From positions 1 through 32,379 of the forward strand of contig CALJYC010000248.1 in NCBI GenBank assembly GCA_937984275.1: a stretch of 32,379 nt of DNA. The letters run 5' to 3'. The notes under the pieces are model-generated. The model saw only the letters and a list, made by a program, of their open reading frames with translations. It was not told the origin of the DNA and did not search any database. This stretch comes from an uncultured bacterium (GTDB lineage: Bacteria; Myxococcota_A; Polyangia; Polyangiales; Houyiibacteriaceae). The translations under genes and the position numbers were made by a program. This document shows positions 15,550-23,074 of this stretch, one piece after another; positions within the stretch are counted from its first letter, which is position 1; each line of letters opens with the position of its first letter.

Positions 15550-16593
15550 GTGGTCGATACGGACTTGGAATACGACAGTGTTCTCTTGGTGTCCTTCGGG
15601 GGGCCAGAGCAACGTGCGGACGTCATGCCATTCCTCGAGAACGTGGTTCGAGGGAAGAACATCCCTCCGGACCGCCTCAAGGACGTCGCGGGGCACTACA
15701 ATCACTTCGAAGGCAAGAGTCCGCTCAACGACCAGAACCGGGCATTGATTGCAGCCCTCGAAGAAGAGCTTCGCAGCAGCGAGATCGACCTGCCGGTGTA
15801 TTGGGGGAATCGCAATTGGAATCCGTTCATCTTGGAGGCGCTTCGCGAGATGCGCGATGACGGGAAGAAGCGGGCCCTCGCATTCGTGACCTCGGCGTAC
15901 AGCAGCTACAGCGGGTGTCGGCAATACCTAGAGAACATCGAGAAGGCACGCGAGGAGCTCGGCGAAGGCGCGCCCGCCGTCGACAAGTTGCGGGCGTTCT
16001 ACAATCACCCGGGGTTCATCGAAGCCAACGTCGACCACCTGCTCGCCGCCCTCGCAACCTTACCCAAAGAGCGACGTGAGTGCGCCCGCGTTGCGTTCAC
16101 CGGGCACAGCATTCCGGTCGCGATGGCCGAGACCTGCGACTACGCCGAGCAGATCGAGGAGACCGCTCGCTTGGTTGCGGAGGGAGCCCGCCACGAGCGC
16201 TGGCAACTGGCCTATCAGAGCCGCAGTGGAGCGCCGCACGTACCTTGGCTCGGCCCTGACATCCTCGAGCACCTCGATGCGCTCTCGCAGATCAACGTGA
16301 AAGACGTGGTGGTCGCGCCGATCGGGTTCTTGTCGGACAACATGGAAGTGATCTGGGACCTCGACCACGAGGCCCGGGACTACGCTGGCGGGCTCGGTAT
16401 TACCCTGACCCGGGCACCCACCGTGGGAACGCACCCCGCGTTCGTTTCGATGATTCGCGAGCTCATCGAGGAGCGCCTTGGCAGGGTTGCCGTGCGCCAA
16501 GCGCTGGGCAAGCGCGGCCCGTTCCGCGACGAATGCCCGCCCGATTGCTGCCAGTATCAGCCACGCGTATCGCGGCCGCCTGAGCCCGCTTGA
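15550..16593 (+). CDS. hemH: Ferrochelatase, actinobacterial-like with [2Fe-2S] cysteine set
   Basis: A 347-aa ferrochelatase inserting Fe2+ into a porphyrin at the end of heme synthesis. It starts at GTG 15550 with LLVSFGGPEQ and DVMPFLENVVRG, a pattern strongly like actinobacterial enzymes. Catalytic H186 lies in FTGHSIPV and E266 in FLSDNMEVIWDLDHEA. Four cysteines, C123 (YSGCRQY) plus C329, C333 and C334 (CPPDCC), match the positions used for the [2Fe-2S] cluster in mycobacterial-type ferrochelatases. Whether the substrate is protoporphyrin IX or coproporphyrin III cannot be decided from sequence alone. No other heme gene is adjacent. It is convergent with the crotonase gene with a 10-base gap. 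Confidence 0.93.
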   Translation: MVDTDLEYDSVLLVSFGGPEQRADVMPFLENVVRGKNIPPDRLKDVAGHYNHFEGKSPLNDQNRALIAALEEELRSSEIDLPVYWGNRNWNPFILEALREMRDDGKKRALAFVTSAYSSYSGCRQYLENIEKAREELGEGAPAVDKLRAFYNHPGFIEANVDHLLAALATLPKERRECARVAFTGHSIPVAMAETCDYAEQIEETARLVAEGARHERWQLAYQSRSGAPHVPWLGPDILEHLDALSQINVKDVVVAPIGFLSDNMEVIWDLDHEARDYAGGLGITLTRAPTVGTHPAFVSMIRELIEERLGRVAVRQALGKRGPFRDECPPDCCQYQPRVSRPPEPA

Positions 16594-16603
16594 GTGGCGC
16601 TGA

Positions 16604-17398
16604 CTATTCCGGGTCTTTGAAGGACGGCGCGCGCTTCATCATGTTGGCCTGCACCGCCTCGGTCTGGTTGGGGCTGCCGAGCAGCGTGACCTGAAGCGCG
16701 GTTTCGAACTTGAGCGCATCGGCGCGCGACATGCCAGGAGCATCTTTGAGGAGCGCTTTGCCCGCGCGGATGGCGTGCGGGGACTTGGTCGCGATCAGCT
16801 TGGCGGTGTCGAGCGCGTCGGCGAGCGGATCTTCAGAGACCTTGGTGGCGAGCCCGAGCCTTGCGGCTTCGGTGCCAGAGACGATGCGCCCCGTGAACGT
16901 CAGCTCTTTCGCGACGTCGAGCGGAACCAGTTGCAACATCGTCTGTGTGATGCTCATGTCCGGAATCAATCCCCACTTGATCTCCATGACCGAAAACTGT
17001 GAATCGGCGGTGACGTAGCGGAGGTCAGCGCCTAGGGCGATCTGCAGGCCGCCTCCAAAGGCAAAGCCATGGACCGCGGCGATGACCGGAACCGGCACTT
17101 CTTGCCAAATCCACCCTGCACGCTGTGCCATGTTGGCCGGGCTCTCTTCGTTCCGCGAGAGCAGCTTCTGCATCAGCTCGGGTGATCCGAGGAATGAGCC
17201 GAAATCGAGCCCGGCGCAGAAGGCTTTGCCTTCCCCGTGCAGTACGACCGCACGGACGCTCTTGTCCGCGATGATTCGCTTCCCCATGCGGATGAGCCCG
17301 TCGAACATCTCTGCGTCGAGGGCATTGCGCTTTTCAGGGCGCGACATGCGAACGGTGGCGACGTGGTTGTCGATGGTGAGCTGGACTCGTTCGGACAT
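16604..17398 (-). CDS. Enoyl-CoA hydratase/isomerase (crotonase family)
   Basis: A 264-aa crotonase-fold enzyme acting on acyl-CoA thioesters. The oxyanion-hole segments are FCAGLDFGSF (60-69) and HGFAFGGGLQIALG (110-123). Acidic residues E139 (VMEIKWG) and D147 (IPDMSI) sit at catalytic positions. The E/D pair with IPDM is more like dienoyl-CoA or enoyl-CoA isomerases than a classical hydratase, so the exact reaction is open. A GGGAG Shine-Dalgarno 5 nt before ATG 17398 overlaps the purU stop, implying coupled translation with purU, although no metabolic link between them is obvious. Confidence 0.9.
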   Translation of the reverse strand: MSERVQLTIDNHVATVRMSRPEKRNALDAEMFDGLIRMGKRIIADKSVRAVVLHGEGKAFCAGLDFGSFLGSPELMQKLLSRNEESPANMAQRAGWIWQEVPVPVIAAVHGFAFGGGLQIALGADLRYVTADSQFSVMEIKWGLIPDMSITQTMLQLVPLDVAKELTFTGRIVSGTEAARLGLATKVSEDPLADALDTAKLIATKSPHAIRAGKALLKDAPGMSRADALKFETALQVTLLGSPNQTEAVQANMMKRAPSFKDPE

Positions 17399-17407
17399 AC
17401 GGACTCC

Positions 17408-18262
17408 CTAGGTGAAGACGACGGTCTTGTTGTCGTAGACGAGGATTCGGTCGTCAAGGTGCCAACGTACGGCGCGCGCCAACACGACCTTCTCCAGGTC
17501 GCGTCCCTTGCGCACGAGGTCCTGCACCGAGTCGCGGTGTGAGCAGCGGACGACGTCCTGCTCGATGATCGGGCCTTCGTCCAAGTCCGCAGTGGCGTAG
17601 TGAGCAGTCGCGCCGATCAGCTTGACCCCTCGTTCGAATGCCCGGTGATAGGGCTTGCTGCCCATGAATGCGGGAAGGAACGAATGGTGGATGTTGATGA
17701 CCTGACCCTCATAACGGTTCAGGAAATCGTCGGTGAGAATCTGCATGTACCGGGCGAGCACGACCAGGTCGACGTCCGCCGCCCCGAGCAGCTCGAGGAT
17801 TCTGTCCTCTTGCGCGCGTTTCGTCCCACTGGTGATTGACAAGTGATGGAATGGGACGCCGAACTGCTTCGCCACCGGCTCGAGGTCCGGGTGGTTGCTG
17901 ATGATCATCGGGATCTCAGTCGACAGCTCGCCCGCGCGCTGCCGCAACAGCAAGTCGTACAAACAGTGATCGTACTTCGAAACGAAGATCGCAGTCTTGC
18001 CGCGATGGAGGCCATTGGCGATGCGCCAATTCATCGAGAAGCGTGTGGCAACCTCGGATATCGCTGTCTCGAGGCTCGTGCGGTCGGTGTGAAGCTCGGA
18101 GAGATCGAACTTGATGCGTTGGAAGAACTGCCCCGCAACGGGATCAGTGTGCTGGTCGGCATCGAGGATGTTGGCCCCGTGCCCATAGAGAACTTGCGCC
18201 AGCGCAGCGACGAGGCCTTTGCGATCGGGGCAGCAGACGAGCAGGGTTGCGGTTTGTTCCAC
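17408..18262 (-). CDS. purU: Formyltetrahydrofolate deformylase
   Basis: A 284-aa enzyme hydrolysing 10-formyl-THF to formate and THF, balancing one-carbon pools and purine synthesis. An N-terminal ACT domain (about 5-85, LLVCCPDRKGLVAALAQVL) is followed by the formyltransferase-type domain with VLARYMQILTDDF, INIHHSFLPAF and ATADLDEGPII, which hold the catalytic Asn/His/Asp. Length and order match PurU. The start is GTG 18262 without an evident Shine-Dalgarno; TAAACA lies 7 nt upstream. It lies 48 bases after DUF445 and 9 bases before the crotonase, all on the same strand. Confidence 0.96.
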   Translation of the reverse strand: MEQTATLLVCCPDRKGLVAALAQVLYGHGANILDADQHTDPVAGQFFQRIKFDLSELHTDRTSLETAISEVATRFSMNWRIANGLHRGKTAIFVSKYDHCLYDLLLRQRAGELSTEIPMIISNHPDLEPVAKQFGVPFHHLSITSGTKRAQEDRILELLGAADVDLVVLARYMQILTDDFLNRYEGQVINIHHSFLPAFMGSKPYHRAFERGVKLIGATAHYATADLDEGPIIEQDVVRCSHRDSVQDLVRKGRDLEKVVLARAVRWHLDDRILVYDNKTVVFT

Positions 18263-18310
18263 AACCGTGTGTTTAGCTGTTGAGCGAGCGATCGGCCAGC
18301 GCCCGTCCCG

Positions 18311-19549
18311 CTACCTGCTCAGGCGCTCCATGGCGTCGCCGAAGATGTAAACGAGCTGCAACACGCCGGCGACGGTGCCGAGCACGGCCCCGGCGGCGAT
18401 CAACTTCCACTCATCCTGCTGGAACGCCGGTCGCAGCACCCCTTCGTAGCTTTCGCGGTCGAGGGCTTTCATGCGGCGTTCAAGCTCCCCTTGGAGGTCG
18501 ACCGACTCGCCGGCGAACGTGTGAAAGAATCCACCGGGCTTCGGCCATTCGGTCTTGATTCGTTCGAGGAGCTCGGTCCGCAGGGCAGGGCGCTTCTCTT
18601 CCGGTAAGACCAGCTTGGCCATCGGATGCGCCTCGTACTTCCCGATCAGGTCGCTGATGCGATGCTCGACGATCTGGTTCATCCGCGTCGCGCCATCGCC
18701 CTCCATGACCGTGGTCACGATGTTGTCCGCGTTCAGCACACGGGTGGCGACCGTCCGGCCGAACGCCTCGGCCACTTCGTTCTGACGCTTGTGAAATAGG
18801 CCCTGCACGGTCATCGGGCCGATCTTCACGGGTTCACGCGGAGCGAACACTAGCTTGATCGCGATCCAGTTGGTCAGATACCCGACGAAGAACCCCGCTG
18901 CCGGAAGGATCCAAGCCACGGGATAGAGGACCCAGATGATCATCTGGAACACCCCGAACAGGAAGCCGAAATAGAGGCCCGAGCGCTCGATGAACTTGAA
19001 TTCCTTGCGGCCGACTTCGTAGAACATCTCACCCATGAGCGCTTTGTGGCGTTCCATGGCTTCGAGGACCGTCTTCTCGATGTCCATGATGTTGTCGATG
19101 TCATCCGCCATGTCCATGGCGATCGCGCGTGAGACCTCGATCACCTCCGCGCGCACGTGCTCCCGCACTTTGCTCTGCATGAACTCGCCCGCGTTGTCCC
19201 ACATCGCTTTGGCGTGCTTGTTGGCGACCTCGTCGATCACCTGCTCCGTGACGTCGTCGATGACGACGCCGAGCTTTCCAGCGAACGAGTCAGCATTGAA
19301 CGTTTGGTCGAAGAGCTGCCGCAGGGACAATAGCTTCTGCGTGATCAGCGCGTTCGAAATCTTGGCAAGCCGCAGGGCGTTAGCCGGAATCACGCCTTGC
19401 CATCCGAGATATGGCGGAATGCCGATGAACTCGACCGGATGAAACATCATCTTGATGGCGACGACATTCGTGAACCAACCAACCAGCGCGCTGATCAGCG
19501 GGATCAGCAGGACGATCCAGTTGTCTTGAATGCGAGTCAGTAGTTCCAT
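18311..19549 (-). CDS. DUF445 family inner-membrane protein
   Basis: A 412-aa protein of the DUF445 (YheB/YjiN-like) family. An N-terminal hydrophobic helix contains the hallmark ALVGWFTNVVAIKMMFHP. A second copy, FFVGYLTNWIAIKLVFAPREP, occurs in the middle, and there is a C-terminal helix (LIAAGAVLGTVAGVLQLVYIF). Long amphipathic helical segments lie between them. The two GW/YxTN.xAIK.xF motifs are diagnostic of the family. Function is unknown; the topology suggests a membrane-anchored coiled-coil-like protein. ATG 19549 lies 26 bases after the Nudix gene and the protein is probably cotranscribed. Confidence 0.9.
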   Translation of the reverse strand: MELLTRIQDNWIVLLIPLISALVGWFTNVVAIKMMFHPVEFIGIPPYLGWQGVIPANALRLAKISNALITQKLLSLRQLFDQTFNADSFAGKLGVVIDDVTEQVIDEVANKHAKAMWDNAGEFMQSKVREHVRAEVIEVSRAIAMDMADDIDNIMDIEKTVLEAMERHKALMGEMFYEVGRKEFKFIERSGLYFGFLFGVFQMIIWVLYPVAWILPAAGFFVGYLTNWIAIKLVFAPREPVKIGPMTVQGLFHKRQNEVAEAFGRTVATRVLNADNIVTTVMEGDGATRMNQIVEHRISDLIGKYEAHPMAKLVLPEEKRPALRTELLERIKTEWPKPGGFFHTFAGESVDLQGELERRMKALDRESYEGVLRPAFQQDEWKLIAAGAVLGTVAGVLQLVYIFGDAMERLSR

Positions 19550-19575
19550 CGACGTTGGCGTTCAGCCGGGGGACC

Positions 19576-20106
19576 TCAGGGGGAGTAGAGGTGCATCCAA
19601 TAGAGCAGAAGGGTGATTGTCTTGGCGTCCTCGATGTGCCCGTCCTTGAGCATGTCTCGCACCTGCCACTGTGGAATCGGGAACACTTCGATTTCCTCGT
19701 CGTCGTCGAGCGCCTGTGAGGTCTGCTCTAGGTCTGTGGCGAGGAACCCGTACATGCGTTCATTCAGGATGCCCGGAGAGGCGAAGAACTCGGTTAGGGG
19801 AGCAAGCGATCCCGCCCGATAGCCCGTCTCTTCCTCGACCTCCCGCGCTGCGCACGTCTCTGGCGCCTCGCCGGCTTCGAGCGTTCCGGCTGGAAGCTCC
19901 CACAGCACCTTGCCCACCGTCCGGCGCACGTTACGGATCAGTACCACCCGGCCGTCGTCCATGAGCGGTAAGATCACAGCCGCGCCGGGGTGCTCGATCA
20001 CATCCCGAACGATTTCCCCGCCATCTGGACCGTCGAATCTCAAGCGAGCGACCCGAAAGAGCTCGGTGGTGAGGAGCAGCTCGCGTGATTTCATGGCGCG
20101 CATCAT
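19576..20106 (-). CDS. Nudix hydrolase, ADP-ribose pyrophosphatase-like
   Basis: A 176-aa Nudix enzyme. The canonical box G-x5-E-x7-REVEEETG-Y (residues about 74-96) is complete. The preceding strand VVLIRNVRRTVGKVLWELPAGTLEAGE and the following FFASPGILNERMYGFLA match ADP-ribose/NDP-sugar pyrophosphatases of the NudF type. It should hydrolyse a nucleoside diphosphate linked to X using Mg2+. ATGs at 20106, 20103 and 20094 are all possible. The 90-residue Pro/Arg/Ala extension in the track ORF overlaps the divergent SGNH gene and is not credible. It starts a run of four same-strand genes. Confidence 0.92.
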   Translation of the reverse strand: MMRAMKSRELLLTTELFRVARLRFDGPDGGEIVRDVIEHPGAAVILPLMDDGRVVLIRNVRRTVGKVLWELPAGTLEAGEAPETCAAREVEEETGYRAGSLAPLTEFFASPGILNERMYGFLATDLEQTSQALDDDEEIEVFPIPQWQVRDMLKDGHIEDAKTITLLLYWMHLYSP

Positions 20107-20130
20107 GGCCGACTTTTGTTGGTGTTTCAC

Positions 20131-20142
20131 GTCAATTTGACT
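20131..20142. promoter_or_regulatory. GTCAA-T-TTGAC palindrome: possible back-to-back -35 boxes of divergent genes
   Basis: GTCAA-T-TTGAC(T) lies between the Nudix start (20106, -) and the SGNH start (20172, +). It provides TTGACT on the plus strand and TTGACG on the minus strand, so both genes could use it as a -35 element. The matching -10 boxes are poor (CATTGT at 17 nt on plus). It resembles the GTCAA/TTGAC halves at 9333-9348, but with 1-nt rather than 2-nt spacing. Confidence 0.3.
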
Positions 20143-20171
20143 CGATCGGGCGGGATCGCCATTGTGGGGGC

Positions 20172-21590
20172 GTGCGGCTGGGGAAACTATGGGGCTCGCC
20201 GTTGGCGATCGTGCTGGTTGGGGTAGTGCTGGCAACCATCTGGACGCTTGGCTACGGCGCTTCTGCGACATCTGCCGACGCCTCGCCCAATACGCCCGCG
20301 GCGATCGATGAAAGCGGGGTGCTCGAAGCAGTCCGCGCGGGGCAGCGCATGGGGCCGAAGCTTCTGCAGCCGCCACCCAACGATGAGCTCGGCCTCGACA
20401 TCGCGATCGAAGATCGCGACGGCAAGTCGATGGAAGCGTTGCATCGAGCCCTGGCGCGCGCTGCGGCCGGTGAAGGGCAGGCCCGCCTGGCGTTCTACGG
20501 CGCGTCGCACGTCGCGAGCGACCTGTTCACCGGGCACATTCGCCGGGAGCTGCAGACGCGCTACGGCGATGCCGGTCACGGATTTCTAGTTCCCGTGCAT
20601 CCGTGGCGCACCTACCGGCACCGCGACATCAACATCGAGAGCGATGGGGACCGTTGGGAGACGCAGCGCATTCGCGTGGGTGACTCGGAAGTCGAGCGCG
20701 TCGGCCTCGCCGGAATTGCAATGATGAGCCAGCGGCAGGGGTCCTTCGGCGCCGTGTACACCGCGGAGAACGGCGAGTACGGCCGAACCGCAGGCTTCTT
20801 CGATTTGTACTACATGAAGCACCCCCGCGGCGGCGACATGGACGTCTTGATCGACGGGCGGAAGGCGCGCCGCATTTCCACGCGCGCGGCCAAGATTTCG
20901 ACCGGATACGCCACATTCCGCGTGCCTGACGCCCCCCACCGCTTTGAGATTCGCACGCTGAGCAAGCGCCCCGTCTGGGTGTTTGGCCTTGCGGTCGAGC
21001 GGGACCAACCCGGCGTAGTCGTCGATACGCTTGGAATCAACGGCTCGCGCGTCCGGTATCAGCTTCTCTGGGACGATGAGGTGTACCGCGAACACCTTCG
21101 TAGGCGGCAGCCCGATTTGGTCGTGCTGGCTTACGGCACAAACGAAAGCGGTGACGAATCGCCGCTCGAAGACTACGAGCGTGATCTTCGCGCTGTGGTC
21201 AACCGCATGCGGGACACGGTTCCCGAAGCCTCTTGCCTCTTGATCGGTCCTTCCGATCGGCCGATGCAAGTCGAAGAGCGGGTGTTTGAAGACCGGAGCC
21301 GAACTGCCCGTTTGATCGAGGTGCAGCATCGGGTGGCCCTCGAGCACGGTTGCGGGTTTTTCGATCTGGTGGCGTTCCAAGGTGGCGCGCTCTCGATGCT
21401 GCAATGGGCCGCGAACGATCCCGCGTACGCATCGCAAGATCACATCCACTATACTCGCGTCGGGTATCAGCGCCTGGGCGAGGTGTTGCTGTCGGCGCTG
21501 CTCGAAGGGATGCCAGAGCCAGGCGACCCCGATCCCGCCTCGGTCGAGGTCGACGACGCGGGTGCCGTGGAAGACTTGCCCGAGAGGTAG
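20172..21590 (+). CDS. Membrane-anchored SGNH/GDSL-type hydrolase, paralogue A
   Basis: A 472-aa protein from GTG 20172, placing a single N-terminal transmembrane helix (PLAIVLVGVVLATIWTLGY) right after the start, with the rest outside the cytoplasm. SGNH blocks: nucleophile S112 in FYGASHVASD (GAS replaces GDS), YGTNES for the Asn block, and QDHIHYTRVGYQRLGEVL with D423 and H426 as the Asp-x-x-His pair. It is clearly paralogous to the minus-strand SGNH protein; both share FGDAGHGF / YGDAGHGF after the nucleophile block. The likely role is an esterase or acetyltransferase acting on an envelope polysaccharide with the MBOAT. The 3' end overlaps its paralogue by 124 bases. Confidence 0.85.
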   Translation: MRLGKLWGSPLAIVLVGVVLATIWTLGYGASATSADASPNTPAAIDESGVLEAVRAGQRMGPKLLQPPPNDELGLDIAIEDRDGKSMEALHRALARAAAGEGQARLAFYGASHVASDLFTGHIRRELQTRYGDAGHGFLVPVHPWRTYRHRDINIESDGDRWETQRIRVGDSEVERVGLAGIAMMSQRQGSFGAVYTAENGEYGRTAGFFDLYYMKHPRGGDMDVLIDGRKARRISTRAAKISTGYATFRVPDAPHRFEIRTLSKRPVWVFGLAVERDQPGVVVDTLGINGSRVRYQLLWDDEVYREHLRRRQPDLVVLAYGTNESGDESPLEDYERDLRAVVNRMRDTVPEASCLLIGPSDRPMQVEERVFEDRSRTARLIEVQHRVALEHGCGFFDLVAFQGGALSMLQWAANDPAYASQDHIHYTRVGYQRLGEVLLSALLEGMPEPGDPDPASVEVDDAGAVEDLPER

Positions 21591-23074
21591 TCGGCGAAGC
21601 CCGCCAGGAGGGCTTTGTAGAACATGTTGCCGATGATCTCGTAGCCGGCAGGCGTGGCGTGCCGGAAGTCGCCCATCGCGAGCCGGGGCTGTGCCTTGTA
21701 CCAGCGTCGCATGGCATCTAGTCCGCCCATCGCCTGCCAGGTGTCGTAGAAGGCACACCCGGAATCGAGGGCAGCGCGCCGTTGGGCGGCCACGATCAAG
21801 GGAATCGTCGGCAAGCTGCGGATACGTCCGCGGTGACGTCGGGCCTGATCGAGGGGCGCGAACACGAGGCACCCCAGATCCTCGCGCCCCTGGCGCATGC
21901 GACGCAGCACCTGCAGATAGTCCTCGTAGAACGCCTCTTCGGTTCGGTCGTCGCTTGCTTCATTGCCGCCGAATCCAAGGACGATCAGGTTCACGCCGCG
22001 CTGCTCGAGCTGCGACTTGATGTGTGACTCGTCGAAGTTGAGCAAGCGATTGGCACGTGCGCCAACCAGGCCGAGTGAGTCGTACACCACGCCGGGGCCC
22101 TCTCGCTCGATCACCACGCCGTAGAAGTTGACCGGTCCGCCTCTTGCGTAGTGAAACTCGAGCAGGTGCGGCCCGTCGGGCGCCTCGATTGAATACACAG
22201 CATCGCCGAGAGCCTTGGCTTTGGTCGACACGATCTCGCGCGCCCCTTTGTCGAGTCGCACGGAAAACTTTCCGCCTCGCGGCTGCTCTTCATAGTAGAT
22301 GTCGAATCGGGACGCTCGGGTGCCGACGTCACCCCGTTTGGCCGTGCCGACGCGGGCCCAGGCGCCTTGCTGCGCTCTCGACTGCACGCCCCCATACCCA
22401 TAGCGGCCGTTGCGATCCTGTCGGCGCACGACCTCGCGAACATCCCAGTCCTCGGGATTGGAAGACTGCCGAACGCCGCGGTGCTTGTACGGGATGTACC
22501 CTTTGGCGGCGAGGACAAACCCATGGCCGGCGTCTCCGAAACGCGCTTGCAGATTTTCTCGCATGGTCGACGTGATTAGATCGGTCGCAATGCTCGAGTC
22601 GCCGTAGTGCCCTACGCGCGTGATGGCGCCCTTTTCGGCCCGCGCCGTCTTTTCGAGCGCCTCGTAGAACGCGCGCATCCCCCGGCCGCTGGGGTCTTCG
22701 ATGTAGACCGAGATGCCAGCGTACTCCGTCGGGTCGATGTTCGGGCGGTCGTCTGGCTCGATCGGGGGCGCCACAACGGGCTTCGCACCGAGGTTCGCCG
22801 CCACGGTTTCGCCCACTGTTTCGGCCAGACGCTCCGCACCAGCTTCTGTGCTGGTCGATCCCCGGTACGATCCACCGTGACCCGCGAACGCGGGGATCTC
22901 GCCCCATTGCTTGAAGAGCCGCACGATTGGGAAGTCTTCCTCCCCCGGAATCCAAGGGCGCAGCTCCTCCATCGGTGGAATCACATACGTCAGCGCGCAC
23001 GCCGCGAACATGAACACGGTCACCGTGGTCAGGTGCTGCAAGGGCGTGAGCTGGTTGTAGATTCGTTTGAGCAT
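21467..23074 (-). CDS. SGNH/GDSL-type hydrolase paralogue B, coupled to MBOAT, with Ser-rich overlapping tail
   Basis: A 535-aa protein with an N-terminal transmembrane helix (about 14-33) and an extracytoplasmic catalytic domain. The nucleophile is S160 in GHYGDSSIATD, the Asn block is GFGGNEA, and D469 and H472 lie in GDFRHATPAGYEIIGNMF. The ATG (23074-23072) overlaps the MBOAT stop in TGATG, so translation is coupled and the two proteins very likely work together. AlgI-type MBOATs pass acyl groups to SGNH partners for polysaccharide O-acetylation. After residue about 497 comes a Ser/Thr/Gly/Pro tail of about 38 residues, encoded entirely antisense to the end of paralogue A. The tail is probably not part of the conserved fold. 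Confidence 0.87.
   Translation of the reverse strand: MLKRIYNQLTPLQHLTTVTVFMFAACALTYVIPPMEELRPWIPGEEDFPIVRLFKQWGEIPAFAGHGGSYRGSTSTEAGAERLAETVGETVAANLGAKPVVAPPIEPDDRPNIDPTEYAGISVYIEDPSGRGMRAFYEALEKTARAEKGAITRVGHYGDSSIATDLITSTMRENLQARFGDAGHGFVLAAKGYIPYKHRGVRQSSNPEDWDVREVVRRQDRNGRYGYGGVQSRAQQGAWARVGTAKRGDVGTRASRFDIYYEEQPRGGKFSVRLDKGAREIVSTKAKALGDAVYSIEAPDGPHLLEFHYARGGPVNFYGVVIEREGPGVVYDSLGLVGARANRLLNFDESHIKSQLEQRGVNLIVLGFGGNEASDDRTEEAFYEDYLQVLRRMRQGREDLGCLVFAPLDQARRHRGRIRSLPTIPLIVAAQRRAALDSGCAFYDTWQAMGGLDAMRRWYKAQPRLAMGDFRHATPAGYEIIGNMFYKALLAGFADYLSGKSSTAPASSTSTEAGSGSPGSGIPSSSADSNTSPRR

Noticed and set aside
20586-21872. 428-aa minus-strand ORF
   Set aside because: Antisense to SGNH paralogue A, which has a full catalytic set; the ORF is His/Arg/Pro-rich without motifs.
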